Shown: one piece after another, positions 23,990 to 32,996 of the stretch
Position numbering within the stretch: position 1 is the first letter of the stretch
Layout of the letters: every line of letters starts with the position of its first letter
DNA from: an uncultured bacterium
GTDB lineage: Bacteria > Bacillota > Clostridia > Lachnospirales > Lachnospiraceae
Assembly (NCBI GenBank): GCA_905215775.1
Contig: CAJMRM010000007.1
Coordinates: 1-64,000, forward strand
Direction: 5' to 3'
Length of the DNA: 64,000 nucleotides
Made by a program: the position numbers and the translations under genes
The notes under the pieces: generated by a model
Database searches by the model: none
Seen by the model: the letters and a program-made list of their open reading frames with translations, nothing else
Told to the model about the DNA's origin: nothing

Positions 23990-24907
23990 ATGATTAGTCA
24001 GCTGGTACAGAAGATTCAGAAAACAAAAGCACCTATCTGTGTTGGTCTTGACCCGATGTTAAGCTACATTCCGTCTCATATCGTCCAGAACGCGTTTAAG
24101 GAGTTTGGAGAGACATTAGAAGGAGCTGCCGAGGCCGTATGGCAGTTCAATAAAGAAATCGTTGACAGTACGTATGATCTGATTCCCTCAGTGAAACCCC
24201 AGATTGCCATGTATGAGCAGTTTGGCATTGAGGGACTTAAAATATATGCCAGAACCGTGGAATACTGCAAGCAGAAGGGACTTCTGGTGATCGGAGACGT
24301 AAAGCGCGGCGATATCGGATCCACATCCTCTGCCTATGCGGTGGGACATCTGGGAAAGGTAAAGGTCGGCAGCAATGTATGTTCCGGTTTTGATACAGAT
24401 TTTATCACAGTGAACCCCTATCTGGGAACCGACGGCGTGAAGCCTTTTGTGGATGTGTGCCGGGAGGAGGACCGGGGACTGTTCGTTCTGGTAAAGACCT
24501 CCAACCCCTCCAGCGGCGAGTTCCAGGACCGCCTCATCGACGGAAGACCGCTGTATGAGCTGGTGGCGGAAAAGGTCGTAGAGTGGGGCGCGGACTGCAT
24601 GGACGGTACATACAGCAATGTGGGAGCCGTTGTGGGAGCGACTTATCCGGAAATGAGCAAGATCTTAAGAAAGCTGATGCCCCATACCTACTTCCTGGTT
24701 CCGGGCTACGGCGCCCAGGGCGGCACCGCAAAGGACCTGGCAAACTGCTTCAACGAGGACGGTCTCGGCGCAGTGGTCAATTCCTCCCGTGGGATCATCG
24801 CAGCCTATAAGCAGGAAAAATATGCCAAGTTCGGTCCGGAGCATTTCGCAGAGGCGTCCAGACAGGCAGTTATGGACATGATCGCTGATATCAACAGCGT
24901 TCTCTAA
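23990..24907 (+). CDS. pyrF: Orotidine 5'-phosphate decarboxylase
   Basis: 305 residues, the longer (type 2) OMP decarboxylase form. Active-site segment VIGDVKRGDIGSTSSAYA has the Lys/Asp array; ICVGLDPML at the start and FLVPGYGAQGG with VVNSSRGIIAAY bind the phosphate. It makes UMP from OMP in the cytoplasm. AAGGAGG gives start ATG 23990. First gene of the pyrF-K-D-E operon; pyrE makes its substrate. Confidence 0.96.
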   Translation: MISQLVQKIQKTKAPICVGLDPMLSYIPSHIVQNAFKEFGETLEGAAEAVWQFNKEIVDSTYDLIPSVKPQIAMYEQFGIEGLKIYARTVEYCKQKGLLVIGDVKRGDIGSTSSAYAVGHLGKVKVGSNVCSGFDTDFITVNPYLGTDGVKPFVDVCREEDRGLFVLVKTSNPSSGEFQDRLIDGRPLYELVAEKVVEWGADCMDGTYSNVGAVVGATYPEMSKILRKLMPHTYFLVPGYGAQGGTAKDLANCFNEDGLGAVVNSSRGIIAAYKQEKYAKFGPEHFAEASRQAVMDMIADINSVL

Positions 24908-24917
24908 GGAGGAAGCC

Positions 24918-25757
24918 ATGGCACAGAAAAAAGTGAGAGCAGCAATCGTAAGCCAGGAGAAGCTGGCGGAGGGGATCTTCAGCATGTGGCTGGACGCGCC
25001 GGAAATGGCGGAGGCGTCCAGACCCGGCCAGTTCATCGCAGTCTACACCAATGACCCCTCAAAACTTTTACCGCGGCCCATCAGTATCTGTGAAGCCGAT
25101 AAGGAAAAGGGAAGACTGCGCATCGTGTACAGGATCGCCGGAGCCGGGACTCTGGAATTTTCCGGATACCAGGCCGGAGATACGCTGGACATCATGGGCC
25201 CTCTGGGAAACGGATTTCCGTTAAAGGATAAGAAGGCTTTTCTCATCGGCGGAGGCATCGGGATCCCTCCGATGCTGGAGCTGGCCAAGCATCTGGATTG
25301 TGAGAAGACCGCCGTTTTAGGCTACCGGGATGCGGAAACCTTCCTGGCAGATGAGATCGGAAAATATGCGGAGGTGGTCATCGCGTCCGAGGACGGAAGT
25401 GTCGGAACCAAGGGAAACGTCATCGACGCCATCCGGGCGGGCGGCTTAAAGGCGGATGTGATCTATGCCTGCGGCCCCACGCCCATGTTAAAGGCCCTTA
25501 AGGCCTATGCGGCAGAAAACGGCATCGAGTGCTGGATCTCCCTGGAGGAGAAAATGGCCTGCGGCATCGGCGCATGCTTAGGCTGCGTCTGCCACAGTAA
25601 GGATGTGGATGAGCACAGCAACGTGAAGAATAAGAGAGTCTGCAAGGACGGCCCCGTATTTCTGGCGGATGAGGTGGAGCTGCTTTCCTCTGAGGAGCAG
25701 AGGGAGCGGATCGCCGGCGGCTGTATGTGCGGGACTGTAAAGGTAAAGGAGGATTAA
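24918..25757 (+). CDS. pyrK: Dihydroorotate dehydrogenase B electron-transfer subunit
   Basis: 279 residues. FAD-binding part contains LPRPISICEAD; NAD-binding part contains LIGGGIGIPPMLELAKHL and YACGPTPMLKALK. The 2Fe-2S site is the C-terminal cysteine set in ACGIGACLGCVCHS plus RVCKDGPVF. It passes electrons from PyrD FMN to NAD+. Starts ten bases after pyrF with AAGGAGG and ends two bases before the pyrD ATG. Confidence 0.96.
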   Translation: MAQKKVRAAIVSQEKLAEGIFSMWLDAPEMAEASRPGQFIAVYTNDPSKLLPRPISICEADKEKGRLRIVYRIAGAGTLEFSGYQAGDTLDIMGPLGNGFPLKDKKAFLIGGGIGIPPMLELAKHLDCEKTAVLGYRDAETFLADEIGKYAEVVIASEDGSVGTKGNVIDAIRAGGLKADVIYACGPTPMLKALKAYAAENGIECWISLEEKMACGIGACLGCVCHSKDVDEHSNVKNKRVCKDGPVFLADEVELLSSEEQRERIAGGCMCGTVKVKED

Positions 25758-25759
25758 GC

Positions 25760-26662
25760 ATGAACACAAAGGTGAATATAGCCGGAGTCGAGCTTAAGAA
25801 TCCGGTGATGACCTGCTCCGGTACCTTCGGGTCCGGAATGGAATACGGTGAGATGGTGGATTTAAACCGCCTGGGCGCAGTGGTGACCAAGGGGATCGCC
25901 AACGTGCCCTGGCCGGGAAATCCGACGCCCAGGGTGACAGAGGTATACGGCGGCATGTTAAATGCCATCGGCCTTCAGGGACCTGGAGTGGATGTGTTCA
26001 TCGAGCGGGATATCCCGTTTTTAAAGCAGTATGATACGAAGATCATCGTAAACGTCTGCGGTAAAACGAAGGAAGACTATCTGGACGTGGTAGAGCGGCT
26101 GGGAGAAACGGATGCGGACATGCTGGAGATCAACATCTCCTGTCCCAACGTAAAGGCCGGAGCCCTGGCCTTCGGACAGGATTCGAAGGTGGCGGAGGAT
26201 ATCACAGCCGCCATTAAAAAAGTGGCAAAGCAGCCGGTGATCATGAAGCTTTCTCCCAATGTGACGGATATTTCTGAGATGGCGAGGGCGGTGGAGGCCG
26301 GAGGGGCCGACGCGGTTTCCCTGATCAATACCATCACAGGAATGAAGATCGATATCAACCGGAGGACCTTCGCCCTGGCCAATAAGACCGGAGGAATGTC
26401 CGGCCCGGCAGTGAAGCCGGTGGCAGTGCGCATGGTGTACCAGACAGCCCAGGCGGTGAAGATCCCTGTGATCGGCATGGGCGGCATTATGACTGCCGAC
26501 GACGCCCTGGAGTTCATCCTGGCCGGAGCCACAGCCGTGGCAGTGGGAACTGCGAACTTTGTGAACCCCTGCACAACGGCGGAGATCGCAGACGGAATCG
26601 AAGCGTATATGAGAAAGTACGGAGTGGAAGATATCAATGAGCTGATCGGGGCGGTCCGTTAA
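25760..26662 (+). CDS. pyrD: Dihydroorotate dehydrogenase, class 1B catalytic subunit
   Basis: 300 residues from ATG 25760. FMN-barrel motifs: NPVMTCSGTFGSG, TKGIANVPWPGNPTPR, EINISCPNVKAG with the catalytic cysteine that defines class 1, VSLINTITGMKID, GMGGIMTADDALEFI. Oxidises dihydroorotate to orotate; needs PyrK, encoded just upstream. Ribosome site GGAGG lies in the end of pyrK. Confidence 0.96.
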   Translation: MNTKVNIAGVELKNPVMTCSGTFGSGMEYGEMVDLNRLGAVVTKGIANVPWPGNPTPRVTEVYGGMLNAIGLQGPGVDVFIERDIPFLKQYDTKIIVNVCGKTKEDYLDVVERLGETDADMLEINISCPNVKAGALAFGQDSKVAEDITAAIKKVAKQPVIMKLSPNVTDISEMARAVEAGGADAVSLINTITGMKIDINRRTFALANKTGGMSGPAVKPVAVRMVYQTAQAVKIPVIGMGGIMTADDALEFILAGATAVAVGTANFVNPCTTAEIADGIEAYMRKYGVEDINELIGAVR

Positions 26663-26704
26663 GACCGGCATCTGTATCTGCAAAACAGAGAAAGGACAGG
26701 GAAC

Positions 26705-27379
26705 ATGGAAAAATATAAGCAGGAATTTATTGAATTTATGGTGGACTGCGGCGTTTTAAAGTTTGGTGATTTCGTGACAAAAAGCGGAAGAAAGACTCCG
26801 TTCTTTGTAAACACTGGCTTTTACCGCACCGGCGCCCAGTTAAGAAAGCTGGGTGAGTATTACGCCAAGGCTATCCAGAGCACCTTCGGCACAGATTTTG
26901 ACGTGCTGTTCGGACCGGCCTACAAGGGAATCCCTCTGACTGTGGCCGCCAGCATGGCCTTAAGCGAGCATTTTGATGCGGACATCAAATACTGCTCAAA
27001 CAGAAAAGAGGTAAAGGACCACGGCGATAAGGGAATCTTACTGGGAAGCCCCATTGCCGACGGCGATAAGGTGGTGATCATCGAGGACGTGACCACAGCG
27101 GGAACCTCCATCGAGGAGACGCTTCCGATCATCAAGGCCCAGGGAAACGTGGACGTTCTGGGACTGGTGGTTTCTGTGGACCGCTGTGAGAGAGGAAAGG
27201 GAGAAAAATCCGCCCTTACAGAGATCCAGGAAAAGTACGGCTTCAAGACCACGGCCATTGTGACCATGAAGGAAGTGGTGGAGCATCTGTACAACAGAGA
27301 GTATAAAGGAAAAGTTGTGATCGATGACGCATTAAAGGCTGCCATCGATGCATATTATGAGCAGTATGGCGTAAAATAG
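26705..27379 (+). CDS. pyrE: Orotate phosphoribosyltransferase
   Basis: 224 residues. PRPP-binding motif VVIIEDVTTAGTSIEE and the KSGRKTPFFVNTGFY and FGPAYKGIPLTVA blocks are typical. Joins orotate to PRPP to give OMP, the PyrF substrate. 42 bases after pyrD with a weak AAGGACAGG. Last enzyme of this operon; carbamoyl-phosphate synthase, pyrB and pyrC are not in the window. Confidence 0.95.
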   Translation: MEKYKQEFIEFMVDCGVLKFGDFVTKSGRKTPFFVNTGFYRTGAQLRKLGEYYAKAIQSTFGTDFDVLFGPAYKGIPLTVAASMALSEHFDADIKYCSNRKEVKDHGDKGILLGSPIADGDKVVIIEDVTTAGTSIEETLPIIKAQGNVDVLGLVVSVDRCERGKGEKSALTEIQEKYGFKTTAIVTMKEVVEHLYNREYKGKVVIDDALKAAIDAYYEQYGVK

Positions 27380-27392
27380 AGGAGGGCATGTC

Positions 27393-27542
27393 ATGGAAAA
27401 AATCTATAAGACCATGCGCAATACAGGCGCCGCCAGCATTGCCGTCGGGATCGTAGTCGCTTCTGTGGGCCTGGCAGCAGGCATCATTGCCATTGTAAAC
27501 GGCGCTCTGCTCCTTAAGAGAAAATCTGAGATCACATTTTAA
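27393..27542 (+). CDS. Conserved-looking 49-aa single-span membrane peptide
   Basis: Begins 13 bases after pyrE with a strong GGAGGG; ATG 27393 gives MEKIYKTMRNTGAASIAVGI and then one long hydrophobic helix (VVASVGLAAGIIAIVNGALL) with a basic tail LKRKSEITF. An ATG at 27388 in another frame gives no sensible product. Ends just before a strong hairpin, so it is the last gene of the pyr transcript. I believe similar peptides occur in related Clostridia; no function known. Confidence 0.7.
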   Translation: MEKIYKTMRNTGAASIAVGIVVASVGLAAGIIAIVNGALLLKRKSEITF

Positions 27543-27558
27543 TCATAAGATACACCCG

Positions 27559-27599
27559 ATAAGGGGCCGCTCCGCTTTCTTTCTGCAGCGGCCCCTTAT
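27559..27599 (+). terminator. Hairpin ending the pyr operon
   Basis: Perfect 13-bp stem ATAAGGGGCCGCT (27559-27571) / AGCGGCCCCTTAT (27587-27599), 15-base loop. No T-tract follows, so efficiency is uncertain. Confidence 0.65.
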
Positions 27600-27684
27600 G
27601 CGTGCAAAAGGGACAAATCGGAAATTGCAAGATGGGAATAATCATATAGAAAGTATCAGGCCAAGGGTCTGTTTGGAATAAATC

Positions 27685-28164
27685 GTGGATTTTTTTATTA
27701 AAAATGAAAGGCACCGGAAGCTGGGATTCCTGTTTTTTGTCCTGTATCTGGTGCTGCTGACGTATTTTTTGTTTTTTGCAGAGGAGATGGGGCGGATTCC
27801 CGGCATGCGGGCCGGATACAGCTACAATCTGACCCCGTTCAAGGAGATCAGACGCTTTCTGATCCATGCGAAGGTACTGGGCTGGAGAGCCGTATTTTTA
27901 AATATTGTCGGAAACATGGCAGCGTTCATGCCGTTCGGGTTCTTCCTTCCGGAGATCTGGACACGGGTGGACCGCTGGTATACCACGACCCTTCTGGGCG
28001 CGGTATTCAGCCTCTGTATCGAGACGACCCAGCTGGTCTTCCGGGTGGGGAGCTTCGATGTGGACGATCTGCTTTTAAATACCATCGGGGCTCTGGCAGG
28101 GTATCTGATCTTCTGCGGAGCCAGAAAGATATGGAGAAGATATAGTGCAGCGTATCGGAAATAA
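27685..28164 (+). CDS. VanZ-family membrane protein
   Basis: 159 residues with four membrane helices. VanZ pattern: NLTPFKEIRRFL, FLNIVGNMAAFMPFGFFLPE, GAVFSLCIETTQLVFRVG and SFDVDDLLLNTIGALAGY. VanZ gives low-level teicoplanin resistance in enterococci, but chromosomal relatives have no proven role. Start is GTG 27685 without a clear ribosome site, so the exact start is uncertain. It overlaps the next gene by 20 bases. Confidence 0.88.
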   Translation: MDFFIKNERHRKLGFLFFVLYLVLLTYFLFFAEEMGRIPGMRAGYSYNLTPFKEIRRFLIHAKVLGWRAVFLNIVGNMAAFMPFGFFLPEIWTRVDRWYTTTLLGAVFSLCIETTQLVFRVGSFDVDDLLLNTIGALAGYLIFCGARKIWRRYSAAYRK

Positions 28165-28462
28165 AGTATCATATATAAAAAAGCCCCTGGCAAAGGCCAG
28201 TCTTGTGGCAGCGGGGCTGGCGGCGGCCGCTCTGATTTTTGGAGCCGCTGCCCTGGCCCTGGGCTATATGACCGGGGGAAATGCACCGCTGGTGGCGGCC
28301 GCCCTGGGGTTCTGCAGTATCCTGACGGCGGTTTCGTCCATGGCCTACGGGCTCTTTTCTTTTTTTGAACGGGAAAAGAACTATGTGCTGGCCAGGGCGA
28401 GCCTTATTGTGTCCGGGATCCTGGCGGTCCTGTGGCTGGCGGTGATCTTTACAGCCCTGTAA
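28145..28462 (+). CDS. Small membrane protein, DUF6142-like
   Basis: 105 residues with three membrane helices. Starts with GTG 28145 inside the end of the VanZ gene. The pattern KVSYIKKPLAKASLVAAGLA ... FFEREKNYVLARASLIVSGI resembles the DUF6142 family of Firmicutes. Function unknown; coupling to VanZ suggests a joint membrane role. Confidence 0.65.
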   Translation: MQRIGNKVSYIKKPLAKASLVAAGLAAAALIFGAAALALGYMTGGNAPLVAAALGFCSILTAVSSMAYGLFSFFEREKNYVLARASLIVSGILAVLWLAVIFTAL

Positions 28463-28529
28463 ACGGGGATCGGAAAATAACGGGAAGCCGGTCCGGCCTG
28501 AAGGCGGACGGCGGAAAATGGAGGGAAAA

Positions 28530-30620
28530 ATGGAACAGCAGCTGATCAGGGAGCGGTATGAGCTTTCCATGGCGCGGATCCTTAAATTTCAGGAGGAGCA
28601 GACGGTACAGGAGCCGTACAGGGATTTCTTTACGGCCATGTCCCGGTTCATCGGCCTTTGCGGCAGAGTCATGGAGGCAGTGGAGAATGGGACCTTCGGT
28701 TCCTGGACCGGAGAGAAGCTTAAGGAGCTCAACGAAAAGCTCTACGAGGATATCCGGGGAGAACGGTATGGGACGAGCTACGGAAACCCGGCCTGGGCTG
28801 CGAGCCGGCTGGGAAAGGAGCTGGGAAGGCTGCTCTGCTTTCTGTATGCCGAGATCCGCGGCGATATCGCCTATGCCTTTGAGGGCCGAATGCTGGAAAT
28901 GGTCATCTGGAATGAGGCGCTTATTGAGATCTACAATCTGTTTGAGGAAGGCGTTCCCGCGGAGCGGGAGGTAAAGGATGTTCTGTACTGGTGCGTCAGC
29001 GATTACTGTGACGTGACCTTAACGTACCGGATCCGGGAGTGCCTGGACCCGTCTCTGGATTTTGCAAAGAAGATCATCATGGAAAGCGATCTTTCGGATC
29101 TGTCTTACCTGTACCGGTTTGGTGAATATATTTCTGAGGAAGAGCTCCGGGTGGCCGGATTCCTGAACCGTCTTCCGGAGAAAACCATCCGCTGCATGGC
29201 GGATACGTATACCGACGGCTATATCCGTGGGTTTGTTGTCATGGGCCGCGAGCTTTCGAAGAAAAAAACTGTGCTGATCCGTTATCCTCTGGGATTTGAG
29301 CGGATGATCCGCCAGGCTGTGAAAAATTTTGAGGCCCAGGGACTTTCTGTGATCTTTATGCGGGCCGCCGTGGACAGCGTCAACAAAAATCCGGCAGGAA
29401 GGGCAGGATATACGTCCGCATCACCCAATAAGCAGTATGACTATGACCATAGATATGACAGCGCCGTTTATTATGACAAGGCGTTCCGGGACCGGAAGCT
29501 CTCTGTTTTAAGGACTGCCTACGAGCAGTATAAAAAGGAAGCGGCAGAATACGCCGGACCGGCTGTGGTGGAGACCTTTGGAGAGGAGAGCTTTGTCCCG
29601 GTCAATAAGGAGGAGGCCTGGTCCTTTACAGAAAAACAGCAGCGGCTGTTTCTGGAATATAGGAACATGTCCATGCCGGTGGTGAACCAGTATATTCCGG
29701 GCGATGAGACCAGCTTTACGATCATTGCCTTCCCGCTGCCCTCCATCGGGCCGGATTTTGAGGAGATCTTTAAGGAAACCATTGCGATCAATACCCTGGA
29801 TTATGTGAAATACCAGAAGATCCAGCAGCATATCATCGATGCTCTGGACCGGGCAGAGTATGTGGAGGTTCTGGGGAACGGGAAAAACAAAACAAGGCTT
29901 CACATTGATCTGGCGGATCTGGCGGATCCGTCTGCCCAGACCCGGTTTGAAAACTGTGTGGCAGATGTGAATATCCCGCTGGGCGAGGTGTTTACGTCCC
30001 CGAGGCTTTCCGGAACAGAAGGGCTCCTGCATGTGGGAAGCGTTTATATCAGCGGCATCCAGTTTAAAAACCTTACCATGGAATTTAAAGAGGGGCGGGT
30101 GGTTTCCGCAGCCTGTGACAATTTCCTGGAGGAGCTTCCAGCCCAGGCCGGAGAGCAGGAGAAGAGGGAGGCTGCCGAGGCAGGAAGAAAGCTGGTGGTC
30201 CAGGAGATCATGAACCAGCATGAGACTCTTCCCATGGGCGAGTTTGCCATCGGCACCAATACCACGGCCTACGCCATGGCCGAACGGTTCGGGATCACCG
30301 ACAAGCTGCCGATCCTGATCGTGGAGAAAATGGGCCCCCATTTTGCTGTGGGCGATACATGTTACAGCTGGTCCGAGGACAGCCCCATGTACAACCCGGA
30401 CGGCAAGGAGATGACGGCCAGGGACAATGAGATCTCCATTTTGAGGAAGGAGGACGTTTCCCGGGCGTATTTCGGCGTCCATAAGGACATCACCATCCCC
30501 TATAAGGAGCTGGGGAGCATCACCGCCGTGGAGCCAGACGGGACCAGGACTGCTATTATAAAGGACGGGCGCTTCGTGCTTCCCGGAACAGAAGAGTTGA
30601 ACCAGGCACTTGACAGGTAA
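28530..30620 (+). CDS. M29-family aminopeptidase, long form
   Basis: 696 residues from ATG 28530 (GGAGGG four bases upstream; an in-frame ATG at 28518 is less likely). The C-terminal ~350 residues contain thermophilic-aminopeptidase (M29) features: GEVFTSPRLSGTEGLLHVGS, MGEFAIGTNTTAYAMAERFG, LPILIVEKMGPHFAVGDTCY. The N-terminal ~300 residues are an extra helical part; Clostridia have such 700-residue versions. Predicted to remove N-terminal residues from peptides in the cytoplasm using two metal ions. Confidence 0.82.
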   Translation: MEQQLIRERYELSMARILKFQEEQTVQEPYRDFFTAMSRFIGLCGRVMEAVENGTFGSWTGEKLKELNEKLYEDIRGERYGTSYGNPAWAASRLGKELGRLLCFLYAEIRGDIAYAFEGRMLEMVIWNEALIEIYNLFEEGVPAEREVKDVLYWCVSDYCDVTLTYRIRECLDPSLDFAKKIIMESDLSDLSYLYRFGEYISEEELRVAGFLNRLPEKTIRCMADTYTDGYIRGFVVMGRELSKKKTVLIRYPLGFERMIRQAVKNFEAQGLSVIFMRAAVDSVNKNPAGRAGYTSASPNKQYDYDHRYDSAVYYDKAFRDRKLSVLRTAYEQYKKEAAEYAGPAVVETFGEESFVPVNKEEAWSFTEKQQRLFLEYRNMSMPVVNQYIPGDETSFTIIAFPLPSIGPDFEEIFKETIAINTLDYVKYQKIQQHIIDALDRAEYVEVLGNGKNKTRLHIDLADLADPSAQTRFENCVADVNIPLGEVFTSPRLSGTEGLLHVGSVYISGIQFKNLTMEFKEGRVVSAACDNFLEELPAQAGEQEKREAAEAGRKLVVQEIMNQHETLPMGEFAIGTNTTAYAMAERFGITDKLPILIVEKMGPHFAVGDTCYSWSEDSPMYNPDGKEMTARDNEISILRKEDVSRAYFGVHKDITIPYKELGSITAVEPDGTRTAIIKDGRFVLPGTEELNQALDR

Positions 30621-30638
30621 ATAAAAAGCTAGTATTAT
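30610..30638 (+). promoter_or_regulatory. Sigma-A promoter of the pur operon
   Basis: TTGACA at 30610-30615 (inside the last codons of the aminopeptidase gene) and TATTAT at 30633-30638, spacer 17 bp. No purine riboswitch or PurR box was recognised downstream. Confidence 0.65.
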
Positions 30639-30677
30639 GATTCATAAGAAGAATGATTCATCTTACTAGCTTTTATT
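30624..30677 (+). terminator. Terminator after aminopeptidase overlapping pur promoter
   Basis: AAAAGCTAGTA (30624-30634) pairs with TACTAGCTTTT (30664-30674); the loop is long (29 bases) and the right arm ends in TTTTATT. A transcript begun at the embedded promoter would contain only the right arm, so it would not be stopped. Confidence 0.6.
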
Positions 30678-30722
30678 AGAATTACTTATTAATAATCATC
30701 TACCTATGAAGGAGTGTTGACA

Positions 30723-31241
30723 ATGGCAAAAGTAAGCATTGTAATGGGAAGCGATTCGGATATGCCGGTAATGGCCCAGGCCGCAGACTTCCTTGAAGAA
30801 ATGGGCATCGATTTTGAAATGACCATAATCTCTGCCCACAGGGAGCCGGATATTTTCTTTGACTATGCAAAGACCGCCGAGGAGCGGGGAGTAAAGGTGA
30901 TCATTGCCGGAGCCGGGAAGGCGGCCCATTTACCGGGGATGTGTGCGGCTCTGTTCCCCATGCCGGTCATCGGTATCCCCATGAAGACGTCCGATCTGGG
31001 CGGCGTGGACTCCCTTTATTCCATTGTCCAGATGCCTTCCGGCATCCCGGTGGCCACGGTTGCCATCAACGGCGGGAAAAACGCGGGTATCCTGGCGGCA
31101 AAGATCCTTGCCACCTCTGAGCCGGAGATCCTTTCCCGTTTAAAGGAATACTCTGAAAAAATGAAAAATGAGGTCGTAGGAAAAGCAGAGAAGCTGGATC
31201 AGACCGGATACAGGGAGTATCTGGCGTCCATGAAAAAATAA
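30723..31241 (+). CDS. purE: N5-carboxyaminoimidazole ribonucleotide mutase
   Basis: 172 residues, class I PurE. Motifs: IVMGSDSDMPVMAQAADFLE, ISAHREPD, IAGAGKAAHLPGMCAAL and GIPMKTSDLGGVDSLYSIVQ. Converts N5-CAIR to CAIR in purine synthesis. Start ATG 30723 fits AAGGAG at 30709-30714. First gene of purE-M-N-D. Confidence 0.96.
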   Translation: MAKVSIVMGSDSDMPVMAQAADFLEEMGIDFEMTIISAHREPDIFFDYAKTAEERGVKVIIAGAGKAAHLPGMCAALFPMPVIGIPMKTSDLGGVDSLYSIVQMPSGIPVATVAINGGKNAGILAAKILATSEPEILSRLKEYSEKMKNEVVGKAEKLDQTGYREYLASMKK

Positions 31242-31292
31242 AAAGCGCAAAGCAGGAGCACGAACGAAAACCTGGATTTTTAGGAGGAAAGT

Positions 31293-32324
31293 ATGGATTA
31301 CAAGAAAGCCGGAGTTGATATTGAAGCTGGTTATAAATCTGTGGAATTAATGAAGGCGCATGTGAAGAAGACCATGCGCGAAGAGGTATTAGGCGGTCTT
31401 GGAGGCTTTTCCGGCGCCTTTTCCCTGGCAAAGATCAAGGAGATGGAGGAGCCGGTGCTGCTTTCCGGTACCGACGGCTGCGGCACAAAGGTGAAGCTTT
31501 CCATGATCATGGATAAGCACGACACCATCGGCATCGACGCCGTTGCCATGTGCGTCAACGATATCGCCTGCGCAGGCGGCGAGCCCTTATTCTTCCTGGA
31601 CTATATTGCCTGCGGAAAGAATTATCCGGAAAAGATCGCGGATATCGTTAAGGGCGTGGCCGAGGGCTGCCTCCAGTCGGAAGCGGCTCTGATCGGCGGA
31701 GAGACTGCGGAGCATCCGGGCCTTATGGCAGAGGACGAGTACGACCTGGCCGGTTTTGCTGTGGGCGTCTGCGATAAGAAGGAAATGATCACAGGCGAGA
31801 AGCTGTCCGCCGGAGACGTTCTCATCGGCATGGCCTCCACAGGCGTTCATTCCAACGGCTTTTCTCTGGTAAGAAAGGTGTTTGAGAAGGAAATGAACCG
31901 CGAGGGACTGGATACATATTATGACGAGCTGGGAAAGACCCTGGGAGAAACCCTGCTGGCTCCCACCAGGATCTATGTAAAGGCATTAAAGAACGTAAAA
32001 AATGCCGGCGTGACCGTAAAGGCCTGCAGCCACATCACAGGCGGCGGCTTTTATGAAAACGTTCCCCGTATGTTAAAGGACGGCGTTCATGCCGTGATCA
32101 GAAAGGACAGCTATCCGGTGCCGCCCATTTTCGGAATGATGCAGAAAAAGGGTCAGATCGAGGAGCAGATGATGTACAATACCTTTAATATGGGAATCGG
32201 CATGATCGTTGCGGTGGATCCGGCAGACGCAGAAAAGGCCATGGAGGCCATGAAGGCAGCCGGAGATACGCCGTATCTCATCGGTTCCATTGTGGCAGGC
32301 GAAAAGGGAGTGACCTTATGCTAA
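31293..32324 (+). CDS. purM: Phosphoribosylaminoimidazole synthetase (AIR synthetase)
   Basis: 343 residues. ATP-grasp-unrelated PurM fold: DIEAGYKSVELMKAHVKKTM, LLSGTDGCGTKVKLSMIMDK, MCVNDIACAGGEPLFFLDYI, GETAEHPGLM and HITGGGFYENVPRML. Closes the imidazole ring of FGAM to AIR. TAGGAGG ribosome site. Its last seven bases overlap purN. Confidence 0.96.
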   Translation: MDYKKAGVDIEAGYKSVELMKAHVKKTMREEVLGGLGGFSGAFSLAKIKEMEEPVLLSGTDGCGTKVKLSMIMDKHDTIGIDAVAMCVNDIACAGGEPLFFLDYIACGKNYPEKIADIVKGVAEGCLQSEAALIGGETAEHPGLMAEDEYDLAGFAVGVCDKKEMITGEKLSAGDVLIGMASTGVHSNGFSLVRKVFEKEMNREGLDTYYDELGKTLGETLLAPTRIYVKALKNVKNAGVTVKACSHITGGGFYENVPRMLKDGVHAVIRKDSYPVPPIFGMMQKKGQIEEQMMYNTFNMGIGMIVAVDPADAEKAMEAMKAAGDTPYLIGSIVAGEKGVTLC

Positions 32325-32911
32325 GAGTCGGCGTGCTGGTTTCCGGAGGTGGGACCAATCTCCAGGCCATTCTGGACGCCCTGGATCAGGGGCGGATCAC
32401 CAATGCGGAGGTTGCGGCTGTCATCAGCAATAACCCGGGCGCATACGCCCTGGAGCGGGCCAGAAACCATGGGATCCCGGCAGAGTGCATTTCTCCGAAG
32501 GATTTCCCGGACCGGGCTTCCTTCAATGAGGCGCTGGTGGCGAAGGTGGATTCCTATGATCTGGATCTGGTGGTCCTGGCAGGCTTTCTTGTCAAGATCC
32601 CGGAGGCCATGATCGCAAAGTACAGGAATAAGATCATCAATATCCATCCGTCCCTGATCCCGTCCTTCTGCGGCGTGGGCTACTATGGGCTAAAGGTCCA
32701 TGAGGCCGCTCTGAAGCGGGGCGTGAAGCTCACGGGAGCCACCGTCCACTTTGTGGACGAGGGCATGGATTCCGGTCCCATCCTTTTACAGAAGGCGGTG
32801 GAGGTAAAGCCTGGGGATACGCCGGAGCTTCTTCAGCGGCGGGTTATGGAGGAGGCCGAGTGGGTGATCCTTCCCAGGGCCATTGACATGATCGCCAACG
32901 GCCGGATATAG
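32318..32911 (+). CDS. purN: Glycinamide ribonucleotide formyltransferase
   Basis: 197 residues. Catalytic triad residues lie in VISNNPGAYALERARNHGIP, INIHPSLIPSF (Asn, His) and GATVHFVDEGMDSGPIL (Asp). Uses 10-formyl-THF to formylate GAR. Starts inside the end of purM, implying coupled translation. Confidence 0.95.
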   Translation: MLRVGVLVSGGGTNLQAILDALDQGRITNAEVAAVISNNPGAYALERARNHGIPAECISPKDFPDRASFNEALVAKVDSYDLDLVVLAGFLVKIPEAMIAKYRNKIINIHPSLIPSFCGVGYYGLKVHEAALKRGVKLTGATVHFVDEGMDSGPILLQKAVEVKPGDTPELLQRRVMEEAEWVILPRAIDMIANGRI

Positions 32912-32926
32912 GAATAACAGCAATCC

Positions 32927-32979
32927 GGGGCTGCTGGAAAAGAGCCGGTTCTGGCTTATCTTCTGCAGCAGCTCCTGTT
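32927..32979 (+). other. Structured hairpin between purN and purD
   Basis: GGGGCTGCTG (32927-32936) pairs with CAGCAGCTCC (32966-32975) with one G-U; an AGCC/GGCT inner stem is possible. A short TGTTT follows. Could reduce read-through or stabilise the upstream message. Confidence 0.4.
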
Positions 32980-32996
32980 TACAGGAGGAGACGAAG

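Noticed and set aside
30645..30722. Purine riboswitch upstream of purE
   Set aside because: The leader is too short and none of the conserved purine-aptamer bases were found.
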